From: an uncultured Paracoccaceae bacterium
Lineage (GTDB): Bacteria > Pseudomonadota > Alphaproteobacteria > Rhodobacterales > Rhodobacteraceae
DNA: 54,525 bases
Direction: 5' to 3'
NCBI GenBank assembly: GCA_905182105.1
Contig: CAJJAR010000041.1
Span: 1 to 54,525 of the forward strand
Within the stretch, counting starts at the first letter, position 1. Each line of letters begins with the position of its first letter. Below the pieces are notes generated by a model, which saw nothing but the letters and a program-made list of their open reading frames with translations, ran no database searches and was not told the DNA's origin. Both the position numbers and the translations under genes were made by a program. Below, in pieces: positions 1 to 8,410 of this stretch.

Positions 1-190
1 TCGACATACCGTTTCCAACTACAATGATAATCAAGGCGGATTAAAGAATTGTAACAACTGATACCTAGAATTGGATTGCTGGCACAGCCTAATCTATGCG
101 CTCAGTAATTGACGCCACTCAGCCAGAACAGCGCCACGGTTTAGCTTTAAATAAGTACGTGAATCAAGATGGCGTTCCTGCAGACCCATA

Positions 191-302
191 CATCCAATCT
201 AACCCCACACCCAGCCCCTGCAGTGCCTTTTGAGTGGCATTGGTGGCAGACAGGGGTGATAGGCGTGATAGGCGCTATGTGTAAGCTTAAATACGCTGGT
301 TG
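191..302. repeat. Structured intergenic repeat, copy 1
   Basis: This is the longest of four related intergenic copies in the first 4.4 kb. It runs from a catccaatctaacc-like start to a gctggttg-like end. Inside it, CCCCTG at 215-220 can pair with CAGGGG at 251-256 to close a 42-nt hairpin. A nine-base unit, gtgataggc, is doubled near the right end of this copy only. The second copy has the same 42-nt spacing with CCCCCG/CGGGGG, a compensatory change. No credible reading frame covers it. The family is unknown to me. Confidence 0.6.
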
Positions 303-457
303 CTGTTGTTGCGAGACAGCAGCCCAAACAATCTGTGACAGGATAAGAACTCGCCCTGGGTACGCCTTCATCTGGAATATGCTCGCGATTTCGGGTACTA
401 AAATGCCACATCTCAAAAACAGTTGTGGAAAACAGCTTTGAGCAAAAGGAACTTAAC

Positions 458-1150
458 GTGTTCGCCAAAGAAAAATTAGATTACAGCGCTGTCCAATTGC
501 CCGACCGGGTCGAGATGAATGCAAATGACAGCGTTAAAGCGGCCAAAGCGCATTTGGAGTTTATGCGCAAACGTCATTCGGTGCGCGATTTTGTCCCGAC
601 GCCTGTACCTCAGGCTGTGATTGACGCGGCGATTATGGCTGCGGGATCGGCTCCATCGGGTGCGAACCACCAGCCTTGGCACTTTGTGGCGATCTCAAGC
701 GTGGATGTGAAACACCAAATCCGTCTCGCGGCTGAGGAAGAAGAAAAAAAGTTCTATGCGGGTGGAGCTGGCGATGAATGGATCAAAGCGCTAGAGCCGA
801 TTGGAACAGACGCCAGCAAGCCTCATCTTGATTTAGCGCCTTGGTTGATCATCATCTTCGCGCAGCGTTGGGGCGAATTTGCAGACGGCACGCGCTACAA
901 AAACTACTACGTGCCTGAAAGCGTTGGCATCGCAACGGGTTTTCTGATTTCTGCGCTACATCACGCAGGTTTGACCAGTCTCACTCATACACCTAATCCA
1001 ATGAAATTTCTCAATAGGCTTTTGGGGCGGCCTGGTTCTGAAAAACCGGTGATGATTCTGGCTGTTGGACATCCTGCACCTGAGGCAACCGTTCCGAGCG
1101 TTGCAAAAATGAAAAAACCATTAGACCAAATCATGTCAGTTTTCGATTAA
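458..1150 (+). CDS. Nitroreductase family protein, iodotyrosine-deiodinase-like branch
   Basis: Flavin-dependent reductase of the nitroreductase fold, 230 residues. The N-terminal RKRHSVRDF segment and PSGANHQPWHF are the usual FMN-binding motifs. The stretch around YVPESVGIATGFLISALHHAG followed by THTPNPMKFLNRLLGRP resembles bacterial relatives of iodotyrosine deiodinase more than classical NfsB enzymes. The frame is open further upstream to 425, but the GTG at 458 is preceded by AAAGGA at 445-450, so I chose it. The gene stands alone between repeat-bearing intergenic regions. The substrate cannot be told from the sequence. Confidence 0.85.
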   Translation: MFAKEKLDYSAVQLPDRVEMNANDSVKAAKAHLEFMRKRHSVRDFVPTPVPQAVIDAAIMAAGSAPSGANHQPWHFVAISSVDVKHQIRLAAEEEEKKFYAGGAGDEWIKALEPIGTDASKPHLDLAPWLIIIFAQRWGEFADGTRYKNYYVPESVGIATGFLISALHHAGLTSLTHTPNPMKFLNRLLGRPGSEKPVMILAVGHPAPEATVPSVAKMKKPLDQIMSVFD

Positions 1151-1240
1151 AACATGGAGATATCGCTTTGATCGTACCAAATAGTTTAGCGAAGTATCGG
1201 TAAAGGATAACCAATTCGATCAGCACCGCACTTCTCATCC

Positions 1241-1429
1241 CTAACCCCGCTTATAACCAACAGCCAAGTTATGGTCTGTCTCACAGGTGTCGCCTGAACA
1301 GCACTCGAAGATGTTAGACCGACAGACCACACACTGCTCATGACCATGAACCACAACTGTGTTCAGTGGGGACTGGCACCTAGGGCAACGTTGTTTGTGC
1401 GCATTGGCTGGGTGCAGGTAGTTGTCCAT
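1241..1429 (-). CDS. Small zinc-ribbon-like cysteine-rich protein
   Basis: A 62-residue protein starting at the ATG at 1429 (an in-frame TTG lies at 1438). It has a CPRC pair, then CVVC, then a CCSGDTC cluster, a spacing that suggests a structural zinc ribbon. The central HGHEQCVVCRSNIFECC region has the look of a conserved family rather than a random frame, and I believe similar small proteins occur in other roseobacters, though I cannot check. There is no clear ribosome binding site. Function unknown; a nucleic-acid or protein contact role would be typical of such a fold, but that is inference. Confidence 0.6.
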   Translation of the reverse strand: MDNYLHPANAHKQRCPRCQSPLNTVVVHGHEQCVVCRSNIFECCSGDTCETDHNLAVGYKRG

Positions 1430-1494
1430 AAAAACCAAACTAGTGAACTACGCCTACTTGTCCAAACCATTATTCGCAGCATCTGCCGCCCTAC

Positions 1495-1566
1495 ACACTC
1501 AACCCCCGCAGTGCCTTTTGTGTGACAAGGTTGCCAGACGGGGGTGATTGGCCCTAAGTGTAGATT
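1495..1566. repeat. Structured intergenic repeat, copy 2
   Basis: Matches copy 1 through the core cgcagtgccttttg and the downstream cagacgggggtgat. CCCCCG at 1503-1508 can pair with CGGGGG at 1539-1544, giving the same 42-nt span as copy 1 with one compensating base pair change. The left flank (ctacacactcaac) also resembles the copy at 2914. It lies between the zinc-ribbon gene and the convergent end of the reductase gene. Confidence 0.55.
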
Positions 1567-1607
1567 TTGTAGGCACAGCTGCGCGAGGTTATACGCCTGA
1601 AGTTACG

Positions 1608-2648
1608 TTAGATAACTTTTATGATGGCTTTGCCTATATTACCGCCTGTCAAGAGTTTGATGAAGGCGTCGGGAGCGTTCTCTAGGCCGATAGTAATGTC
1701 TTCTTGGACTTTGACGGTGCCGTTTGCAATCATTGGGCCGACTTCTTTGTGGAAATCACCCATGCGGTTCCAGTGGTTTGAGATGATAAAGCCGTTCACG
1801 CTCAAGAAATTTACCAGAATAGTACGCCAAATTTTAGGAGCTGTGAGGGTTCTCTCTACAGCATCAGCACCAAGGCCGCCCTCATTATACCATGAGATCA
1901 TGCCACAGACAGGGATGCGGCCATGTTGGTTCATCAGGGGCATGACGGCCTCAAGAACTTTGCCGCCGACGTTTTCAAAGTAGATATCAATGCCCTGGGG
2001 AGCGGCTTCTTTGATGGCTTTGCGCAGTTCGGAAGCCGTAGCGTAGGCGTGGTGGTCAAGACAGACGTCAAAGCCGAAATGTTCGACGGCTATTTTACAT
2101 TTGGTGGGACCACCTGCGATGCCGACGGTGTGCAAGCCACGTGACTTAGCCAATTGGCCAACCATAGAACCTACGGGGCCAGTGGCTGCTGCTACAACAA
2201 GGGTTTCGCCACTCTTTGGTTTACCCAGCTCTGAGAGGCCGTACCAGCCTGTAAAACCAGGCATGCCAAGGACACCCAGTGAGTAAGTAATAGGGGCGGC
2301 GTGGGGGTCAATTTTGGCGAGACCTACGGCAGTGGCAACTGAGTGTGTGGCCCAGCCAAAGCTGCCCATGACAAAATCGCCAATTTCAAAGCCGTCTGCG
2401 TTGGAGGCGATGATCTTGCCTACCGAGCCACCTTCCATTTTGCTATCCACAGGAATGTTGGCAGCGTAGGATTTTGCGTCATCCATGCGGCCGCGCATAT
2501 ATGGGTCAAGAGACATGTACTCGACGCGTACGAGTACTTCGCCTTCGGCTGGTATTGGGAGCGGTGCTTCTTCAAGGCGGAAATTGGCGGGAGTGGGTAC
2601 GCCGTTGGGGCGGCTAGCGAGGACGATCTGTTTCATTGTCTCTGACAT
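1608..2648 (-). CDS. NADPH-dependent medium-chain oxidoreductase (YncB/CurA-type)
   Basis: Zinc-free medium-chain dehydrogenase/reductase, 346 residues. The N-terminal part (SLDPYMRGRM) and the nucleotide-binding stretch AAATGPVGSMVGQLAK with the later KCKIAVEHFGFD are typical of the leukotriene B4 dehydrogenase / 2-alkenal reductase branch, which reduces activated C=C bonds with NADPH. The longest frame reaches 2720, but the ATG at 2648 has AAAGGAAGG just upstream and gives the usual family start (MSETMKQIVLASRP). It stands as a single gene. The natural substrate is not deducible. Confidence 0.88.
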   Translation of the reverse strand: MSETMKQIVLASRPNGVPTPANFRLEEAPLPIPAEGEVLVRVEYMSLDPYMRGRMDDAKSYAANIPVDSKMEGGSVGKIIASNADGFEIGDFVMGSFGWATHSVATAVGLAKIDPHAAPITYSLGVLGMPGFTGWYGLSELGKPKSGETLVVAAATGPVGSMVGQLAKSRGLHTVGIAGGPTKCKIAVEHFGFDVCLDHHAYATASELRKAIKEAAPQGIDIYFENVGGKVLEAVMPLMNQHGRIPVCGMISWYNEGGLGADAVERTLTAPKIWRTILVNFLSVNGFIISNHWNRMGDFHKEVGPMIANGTVKVQEDITIGLENAPDAFIKLLTGGNIGKAIIKVI

Positions 2649-2913
2649 GATAGCCTTCCTTTGGTTTTTTCTTTTACATGCAGGAAGGCTATCGCAGTTG
2701 AAAGGCAGTACAAGCGGCACGCTGCGTCACAGGATCTTGTCAGTTGGATCACCTTACCCTTGTAAGCGTCACCATATCACTAGGCATATTTCTGTCTCAC
2801 TCAGCATTCGTGTTAATTACGTATATTTTGGGTAACAGAGAGTGGACAGATCAGCTGCATTTCTCCACTTGCCGTTGAGTTGTGTAAGGGTACCATCCCT
2901 AAGCCCCCCTACA

Positions 2914-2969
2914 CATTCAACCTAACTCCACATCCAGCACATGCTGCGCCTATAGCTGACAATGGTTGC
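2914..2969. repeat. Structured intergenic repeat, degenerate copy 3
   Basis: Aligns with the left half of copy 1 over about 56 bases with one gap (cattcaacctaactccacat against catccaatctaaccccacac) and then fades. The 3' arm of the hairpin is not recognisable, so this copy looks truncated or decayed. It lies in the 425-base gap between two minus-strand reductase genes, where I see nothing else. Confidence 0.4.
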
Positions 2970-3074
2970 GATTAATGTCCTCTTCAATATTCACCCAAGG
3001 CGTCAGCAACAAATTTTCTGCGCCCAGTACTTACAATCAAGAGATACAAACGATGCGACGATCCTAAATTAAAT

Positions 3075-4049
3075 TTAGATTTCCAGCACGGTACAGCCTG
3101 TTGTTTTGCGCGCCTCTAGAGCTTCATGAGCTTTTGCCACATCACTTAAAGCAAACCGCTGGCCAATGTTGATTTTCATATCCCCTAACAGTACTTTTGT
3201 GGCAAGGTTTTTCGCCATTTCCTGACATGTTTCATGATCAGAAATATGCGTGAACAGCGTTGGGCGCGTCATTTTCAGCGAACCCTTTTTTCCTAAAATA
3301 CCTATGTCAAAAGGGGGAACCGCCCCCGAAGCATTTCCGAAAGATATCATCATGCCTAATGGCTTCAGCGAATCGAGTGATCCTTCAAAGGTGTCTTTGC
3401 CCACAGCATCCATTACTACATCGACGCCCTTACCACCTGTCAAGTCGCGCACTTGCGTAGCCCAATCGCCACTGCGGTAATTTAGGCAATGGGCTGCTCC
3501 ATGATCCTGAGCAAGCTGGCATTTTTCATCTGTTCCTGCAGTTCCAATCAATGTGATTCCTTCAGAGCGCGCCCATTGGCACGCTAAAAGACCCACACCA
3601 CCTGCTGCTGCATGGAACAATACGGTATCACCCGATTTCAAAGGTGAAGTACGGTGAAACAAATACTCCACAGTCATACCCTTGAGCATCATCGCGGCAC
3701 CTTCCTCAAATGAGATGCCATCAGGCAGCGGACAAACCTGAGCGGCAGGCATGATGCGTGCCTCCGAGTAAGCGCCGGGCGGGTTCGATGCATAGGCGGC
3801 ACGATCACCGGCTTTAAGATGAGTAACACCTTCGCCCACTGCCTCTATCACTCCTGCGGCTTCCATGCCCATCGGATGGGGTAATTGCATTGGGTAAAGT
3901 CCAGTGCGCTGGTACACATCAATGAAATTCAGTCCCACAGCTTTATGAGCAATACGGACTTCGCCATTACCTGGCTCGCCTACATCAAGATCCACCAATT
4001 TAAACTGTTCTGGTCCACCATGCTCTTCTATTATTGCTGTTAATGCCAT
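3075..4049 (-). CDS. Quinone oxidoreductase family protein (Qor-like)
   Basis: NADPH:quinone reductase of the medium-chain family, 324 residues. Visible features are the N-terminal GLNFIDVYQRTGLYP segment, the AYASNPPGAYSEARIMPA loop and the Rossmann motif HAAAGGVGLLACQWA. It ends with KTTGCTVLEI, the usual Qor tail. ATG at 4049 follows a good GGGAGGA site, so I prefer it over the frame start at 4064. The flanking gaps are long, so it is probably transcribed alone. Whether it acts on quinones or on other carbonyl compounds cannot be settled here. Confidence 0.9.
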   Translation of the reverse strand: MALTAIIEEHGGPEQFKLVDLDVGEPGNGEVRIAHKAVGLNFIDVYQRTGLYPMQLPHPMGMEAAGVIEAVGEGVTHLKAGDRAAYASNPPGAYSEARIMPAAQVCPLPDGISFEEGAAMMLKGMTVEYLFHRTSPLKSGDTVLFHAAAGGVGLLACQWARSEGITLIGTAGTDEKCQLAQDHGAAHCLNYRSGDWATQVRDLTGGKGVDVVMDAVGKDTFEGSLDSLKPLGMMISFGNASGAVPPFDIGILGKKGSLKMTRPTLFTHISDHETCQEMAKNLATKVLLGDMKINIGQRFALSDVAKAHEALEARKTTGCTVLEI

Positions 4050-4249
4050 CTTCAATCCTCCCATTTCCTCTTAACCATGAAGGCAATTCTTCCAAGATGT
4101 ACAATGCTTAATCCTGATTGTTGAGCGGCACAGTCTCGATATTGTCTCTGATTATTTCAATTGTCATCTTGTGTCTTTGGATTTGATTTTGATAGCTTTA
4201 TTTATGCCAATCAACCGACAGGAAATAATTGAAATTCCACGCCCCTTCA

Positions 4250-4352
4250 CATCCAATCTAACCCTACACCCAGCCCTTGCAGTGCCTATTGCGGGACAAG
4301 GGTGACAGACGGGAGTGATAGGCGCTGTGTGTAAGCATGAATAAGCTGGTTG
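4250..4352. repeat. Structured intergenic repeat, copy 4
   Basis: Near full-length copy that aligns with copy 1 from catccaatctaaccc to ataagctggttg. The arm CCCTTG at 4274-4279 faces CGGGAG at 4310-4315, so pairing is kept mainly through G-U wobbles, with one mismatch. It lies upstream of a long perfect inverted repeat and of the GYD gene. Confidence 0.55.
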
Positions 4353-4398
4353 AGGTTGGACTGGTTTTCCGATCCGAAGGAAAGCTTATCGCGCAATA

Positions 4399-4447
4399 CC
4401 TATCATATGTGTCATATTTTGTGTCTAAATATGACACATATGATAGG
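4399..4447. repeat. Perfect 21-bp inverted repeat with 7-nt loop
   Basis: The arms at 4399-4419 and 4427-4447 are exact reverse complements around the loop tgtgtct. The arms are AT-rich and end in CCTAT/ATAGG. There is no T run on either side, so this is not an ordinary intrinsic terminator. It could be a transcript-stabilising hairpin, a dimer binding site or the trace of a mobile element. It lies about 290 bases upstream of the GYD gene. Confidence 0.75.
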
Positions 4448-4738
4448 GGGCTATCTATCAAGAATTATCGATTCACAAAAAAATCACTGAGTGGTTCATC
4501 GGAATGCCAAAGAGAGGCCCAAAGCAGACATACACGTTCGCAACCCTTCTTGCAAAACACAGCATAATCTGCAAATCCATTGCTAGTAGGAAGGTATGCA
4601 TCAGCCCAAATAGATGCTTCGAAATAATGTGTTGTCTGGAAATTGATACCGGATGAACTGGTACAAGTTCAAAATTTGATATTTTATGAGAATAATGGTA
4701 TCATTAAGATACATGTGAACAGCAAGGGAGAGAGAAGA

Positions 4739-5062
4739 ATGTCGATTAGAGCGATAATGATGGGTGCCTACAACTCAGAAGGAGCAAAGGGCATAATTGG
4801 CGGCTCGGATAGAATGGCCGCAGTCAAGGCGGTTGCTGAAGCAGCTGGTGGTTCTGTTAATCATGTAAGTTTTATGCGCGGAAGAATGGATATTATTGTC
4901 GATTTCAATGTGCCTGATGCGGCGACAATGATGGGCGTCATGGCTGCAGCTCACGCTTCTGGTACTTTTTCAAGTCTGGAAGTTCATGAATGCATTGATA
5001 ACGCGCCAGTAGTCGCAGCAGCCCAGCGTATTCTGAAGGCATACGTGCCAGCTAACGCTTAA
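4739..5062 (+). CDS. GYD domain protein
   Basis: A 107-residue protein of the GYD family (small ferredoxin-like-fold proteins named after a Gly-Tyr-Asp motif). The motif is altered here: the segment reads GAYNSEGAKGIIGGSDRMAAV. The GGSVNHVSFMRGRMDIIVDFNVPD stretch is typical of the family. ATG at 4739 follows a purine-rich AGGGAGAGAG site; the frame also runs back to 4643, but that extension has no family character. It is followed after 39 bases by a small broken gene that may have formed an operon with it. Function is not established for this family. Confidence 0.8.
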   Translation: MSIRAIMMGAYNSEGAKGIIGGSDRMAAVKAVAEAAGGSVNHVSFMRGRMDIIVDFNVPDAATMMGVMAAAHASGTFSSLEVHECIDNAPVVAAAQRILKAYVPANA

Positions 5063-5101
5063 CAAAAAGTGAAATGCATTCATTGATAAAGGAGTGATAC
5101 G

Positions 5102-5392
5102 ATGACCAAGTATGTAGTGTGTAGTAAATGGTTTTGGAAAGATGGTGTGCCTGAAGCTGCTTTTGTCCAAGATTGGTTACGAGGCCGCAGGCCAAATATG
5201 ATTGCTGAGGATACTGTCTTATTCTAAATTGACGATAATCATCATGGCTCGGTTACTACTTATGCAAGTGAAGCTGATTTTCATGAAGAGCGTGGATCGG
5301 TTCTAGAAGAACGCAAAAGAAACCATGAAGAGGGTGCTCAATTGATTGATGAAAATGTTGGCTCTGTGTTAGGCCAAATGTCTGAAATTTAA
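5102..5392 (+). pseudogene. Small protein gene interrupted by one in-frame stop
   Basis: ATG at 5102, preceded by AAAGGAG, opens a 96-codon frame that ends at 5392 and is broken only by TAA at 5225-5227. Without that stop it reads MTKYVVCSKWFWKDGVPEAA, continues through DWLRGRRPNMIAEDTVLF, and after the stop carries on as IDDNHHGSVTTYASEADFHE to a TAA. Continued coding character on both sides of the stop argues for a recent nonsense mutation. It sits 39 bases after the GYD gene. I do not recognise the family. Confidence 0.65.
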
Positions 5393-5400
5393 AACAATCA

Positions 5401-5464
5401 AGAAACGCATTCTTTAAATAAATTGATGGGGGTATCTCCCCCGCCAATAGGGTTTCTTTTTTTT
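5401..5464 (+). terminator. Probable intrinsic terminator after the GYD operon
   Basis: GGGGG at 5428-5432 pairs with CCCCC at 5438-5442. An outer AGAAAC at 5401-5406 can pair with GTTTCT just before a run of T ending near 5464. It lies directly after the broken small gene. Confidence 0.55.
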
Positions 5465-5661
5465 GGGCTATCTACTTTGTTACCGTAAGTTCCGACTGAC
5501 CCCATCGAGGCGCAGGCGTGCGTGCGCTTGGTGGATCTTGCAATCTAAATCAAGTTTCTATTAACGATAATTGACGTTGTTTAACGTTTATCTGTTTGGC
5601 TCTATGTCTGGTTGGGAAAAAACAAACACCTTGCGAGAATTCGCTAAGGTGTTGATTTAAT

Positions 5662-5736
5662 TGGCTCCGGCGGTAGGGATCGAACCTACGACAAATTGAT
5701 TAACAGTCAACTGCTCTACCGCTGAGCTACGCCGGA
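5662..5736 (-). tRNA. tRNA-Asn (GTT)
   Basis: The minus strand reads TCCGGCGTAGCTCAGCGG and continues into a complete cloverleaf with a seven-pair acceptor stem (TCCGGCG/CGCCGGA). The anticodon loop is CTGTTAA, giving anticodon GTT, and the T loop is TTCGATC. CCA is encoded at 5662-5664. Confidence 0.95.
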
Positions 5737-5817
5737 ACGGTAAGGGTGATATAGCGAGGGTGTTTTGCCTCGTCCAGAGCCTTTTTTGCATTTATCAAAA
5801 ATAATTTATCTTCAAGC

Positions 5818-6729
5818 TTACAATCGAATGAATTGGGTGTTTTCAGATAGTTTCCCTAGAGGCGATACTTCAGATTGTCCCACCAAATCAATTAGATGCG
5901 CAAGAACGTTGCGCGTTGCAGCACTCAGCAACGCTGGTGGCGTTTCTGTGTATATAGCCTTTGCCAACTCTTGTGCTGTGGCAGGTGCTTCCTCAAGAAT
6001 TTCCAGAATGGACGTCTCACGGTTGAGACGGTGTTCAATCAGCCAATCTAGGCGCTCTGCGGGATCGGCGACGGGGCCACCATGACCTGGGTAAAAGATT
6101 CTCCAATCGTGATCTTCTAATTTTGCGCAGGATTCCATGAAATCTGTCAGATCTCCGTCTGGCGGCGATACCAGTGAGCTGGCCCAGCCCATAACGTGAT
6201 CGGCGGTAAAGCAAAGGTCCTTCCATGCCAAACAGATGTGATTGCCGATATGGCCCGGCGTATGGATGACTTCAAGCTGCCAGTCGCTACCGTTTATATA
6301 ATCACCGTCCTCGACGATATCATCCGGTTTGAAGTCGTGATCGATTCCTTCGCCGCCTCCAACCATGCCTGTTTCAGCGAGTTTGATCATTACCTCGCTG
6401 CGTCCTGCAGTGGCATCCCCGAATGCTATGATGGGTGCACCTGTTGATTTGGCGAGAGCGCGCGCAAGGGGGGAGTGATCAAGGTGTGTGTGCGTCACGA
6501 TGATATGTGTGATCTTTTGACCTGATCCAACTGCATCCAGAATTGCCTGAAGGTGGGTTTTGTCATCTGGCCCCGGATCAATTACCGCAAGATCCGATGT
6601 GCCCACCAGATAGGTATTGGTTCCACGGTAGGTCATCGGGGAAGGGTTAGGGGCCACGATACGGCGCACCCCGGCTTCAAGGGCCTCAGCTAAGCCTACT
6701 TGGGGATCGAAATCATCTGGTGGCGTCAT
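5818..6729 (-). CDS. Metallo-beta-lactamase-fold hydrolase
   Basis: MBL-fold hydrolase of 303 residues, close in layout to LACTB2-type proteins. The metal-binding motif THTHLDHS places H80, H82, D84 and H85. Further ligands are in HTPGHIGNH and the terminal FYPGHG. The C-terminal part (LNRETSILEILEEAPATAQE) is the winged-helix tail seen in LACTB2 relatives, some of which are RNA endonucleases. It starts 45 bases from, and divergent to, the histidine kinase. A soluble cytoplasmic enzyme is expected; the substrate is unknown. Confidence 0.87.
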   Translation of the reverse strand: MTPPDDFDPQVGLAEALEAGVRRIVAPNPSPMTYRGTNTYLVGTSDLAVIDPGPDDKTHLQAILDAVGSGQKITHIIVTHTHLDHSPLARALAKSTGAPIIAFGDATAGRSEVMIKLAETGMVGGGEGIDHDFKPDDIVEDGDYINGSDWQLEVIHTPGHIGNHICLAWKDLCFTADHVMGWASSLVSPPDGDLTDFMESCAKLEDHDWRIFYPGHGGPVADPAERLDWLIEHRLNRETSILEILEEAPATAQELAKAIYTETPPALLSAATRNVLAHLIDLVGQSEVSPLGKLSENTQFIRL

Positions 6730-6774
6730 GGGATGGGTCTTTCGCTTGGGGCTTGAGATGCGTATGGTTTAGTT

Positions 6775-8058
6775 ATGATCTTTAAATGGCTCAAACACTA
6801 TATGCCGCGCAGTTTATATGGACGTGCAGCATTGATCCTTATGCTGCCTGTTGTAGTCTTGCAGCTGGTTGTTACGATTGTTTTCATGCAGCGCCACTTT
6901 GAAGGCGTCACGATGCAAATGTCCACGACTGTCGCGCGTGAGGTTGAGTTGGTATTGTCAGGTGTACCTGAAACCACCTTGGACGTTCTCGATATAAAGC
7001 TTTCTAACGTTTCGCGTGATACACTGGCGGAGCCCAACACACGCCTTTGGTACGACTTTTCAGGTGTTATTATTACCCGAAACCTGACCAAAATTTTACC
7101 TCAGATCAAAGTGATCGACCTTTTTAATGATGATTTTGTTCGTTTGGTTGCAGATGTCGACGGTCAAGCAAAAGAGATTGTGTTTGATCGGGGTCGTATT
7201 TCAGCCGCTAAACCCCATCAGTTGTTTGTAAATATGATGTTCTATGGGTTTCTTTTCACGCTGATTGCTCTGATCTATTTACGTAACCAATTGCGCCCGA
7301 TTAAGCGCTTGGCAACGGCAGCCGAGGCCTTTGGACGAGGGCGCAACATGCCGTTTTCACCAACTGGTGCAACAGAGGTGCGTTCCGCGGGTACTGCATT
7401 TGTGGATATGCGCAACCGAATTGAACGCCAAATTGAAACCCGGACATTGATGTTATCGGGGGTCAGTCATGATTTGCGCACGCCGTTAACGCGTATGCGT
7501 TTGGCGCTTGCGATGCTGGATGATGACGAGCGTGAGCCGTTGGAGCAAGACGTTGATGAGATGCAGGGCATGATAGACGCCTTCCTTGAATTTTCGAAAG
7601 ATGGGCAGGCGACGGAACCTGAGGCGGTCGCAGTAAACACATGGATCGAACAAGTCGTTGCTAATTGCGCACGCGCAGAGCGCGAGGTGTCATTGGTTCA
7701 TAGCGAGGGCGAGGGCACTGTTATGTTACGTCTTGGTAGTATGCGTCGTGCGCTGGATAATTTGATAGGAAATGCTGTGCGCTATGGCTCAAAAGTCGAA
7801 GTTTCTATGGACCTGACCGACAAGTTCTTGCGTCTACGGGTAGAAGATGATGGTCCGGGTATCCCTGAAAATCGCCGTGCAGAAGCCCAGCGTCCATTTA
7901 CGCGGCTAGACCCGTCGCGCAATCAGGACAAGGGTGGAAGTGTTGGTCTTGGGCTAGCGATTGCTACAGATATCGCACGTGCCCATGGTGGTGTGTTGCG
8001 ATTGGGAGAAAGCGAGCGTTTGGGTGGCTTGCGTGCGGACATAGTGATTGCACGTTGA
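6775..8058 (+). CDS. EnvZ-like sensor histidine kinase
   Basis: Inner-membrane sensor kinase, 427 residues. There is a transmembrane segment near residues 15-38, a periplasmic loop to about 155, a second segment near 157-174, then HAMP (LRPIKRLATAAEAFG), DHp with the phosphorylated His in SGVSHDLRTPLTRMRL (about residue 232), and a catalytic domain with N box (NLIGNAVRYG), G1 (EDDGPGIP) and G2 (GGSVGLGLAIA). The layout is that of EnvZ. No response regulator lies beside it, so the partner must be elsewhere. The next gene downstream is a tRNA on the other strand. Confidence 0.9.
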   Translation: MIFKWLKHYMPRSLYGRAALILMLPVVVLQLVVTIVFMQRHFEGVTMQMSTTVAREVELVLSGVPETTLDVLDIKLSNVSRDTLAEPNTRLWYDFSGVIITRNLTKILPQIKVIDLFNDDFVRLVADVDGQAKEIVFDRGRISAAKPHQLFVNMMFYGFLFTLIALIYLRNQLRPIKRLATAAEAFGRGRNMPFSPTGATEVRSAGTAFVDMRNRIERQIETRTLMLSGVSHDLRTPLTRMRLALAMLDDDEREPLEQDVDEMQGMIDAFLEFSKDGQATEPEAVAVNTWIEQVVANCARAEREVSLVHSEGEGTVMLRLGSMRRALDNLIGNAVRYGSKVEVSMDLTDKFLRLRVEDDGPGIPENRRAEAQRPFTRLDPSRNQDKGGSVGLGLAIATDIARAHGGVLRLGESERLGGLRADIVIAR

Positions 8059-8219
8059 TTATTAGGTTGTTTGCGTGATCGGGCTTGTTAAAGTTTTTTA
8101 TAATTTCCACAGCTGGGTAGTGTTTAGAAACGGGCACTTGCGATACTAAATGAGGAAGCGTTTAGCCTAAGGATCACCCGAAACCGTATTAGGGTAACCA
8201 TTTGGTATATCGGGGATTA

Positions 8220-8296
8220 TGGTAGGCCCGGTAGGACTTGAACCTACGACAAAAGCGTTATGAGCGCTCTGCTCTAACCAACTGAGCTACAGGCCC
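8220..8296 (-). tRNA. tRNA with CAT anticodon (Met or lysidine-modified Ile2)
   Basis: The minus strand folds into a complete tRNA: acceptor GGGCCTG/CGGGCCT, anticodon stem GAGCG/CGCTT with loop CTCATAA, T loop TTCAAGT, and encoded CCA at 8220-8222. The anticodon is CAT. It does not have initiator features. The body and T arm (GTAGGTTCAAGTCCTAC) resemble bacterial Ile2 tRNAs, which read AUA after lysidine modification by TilS, more than elongator tRNA-Met. I lean to Ile2 but cannot prove it. Confidence 0.92.
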
Positions 8297-8410
8297 GCCA
8301 TACGCTCTGGGTAATCGGGGTATGTACGAAGGTCAAGCCTTAGCGTTGCACAAATCGCTACAATGTCGTAACTCGCGGCCATAGTCTTTTTTAACGCTGG
8401 AGCCACGCCC

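Noticed and set aside
169..468. Overlapping short frames on both strands across the first repeat copy
   Set aside because: They coincide with the repeat and share residues with frames over the other copies only because the DNA is repeated. No start signal or family character.
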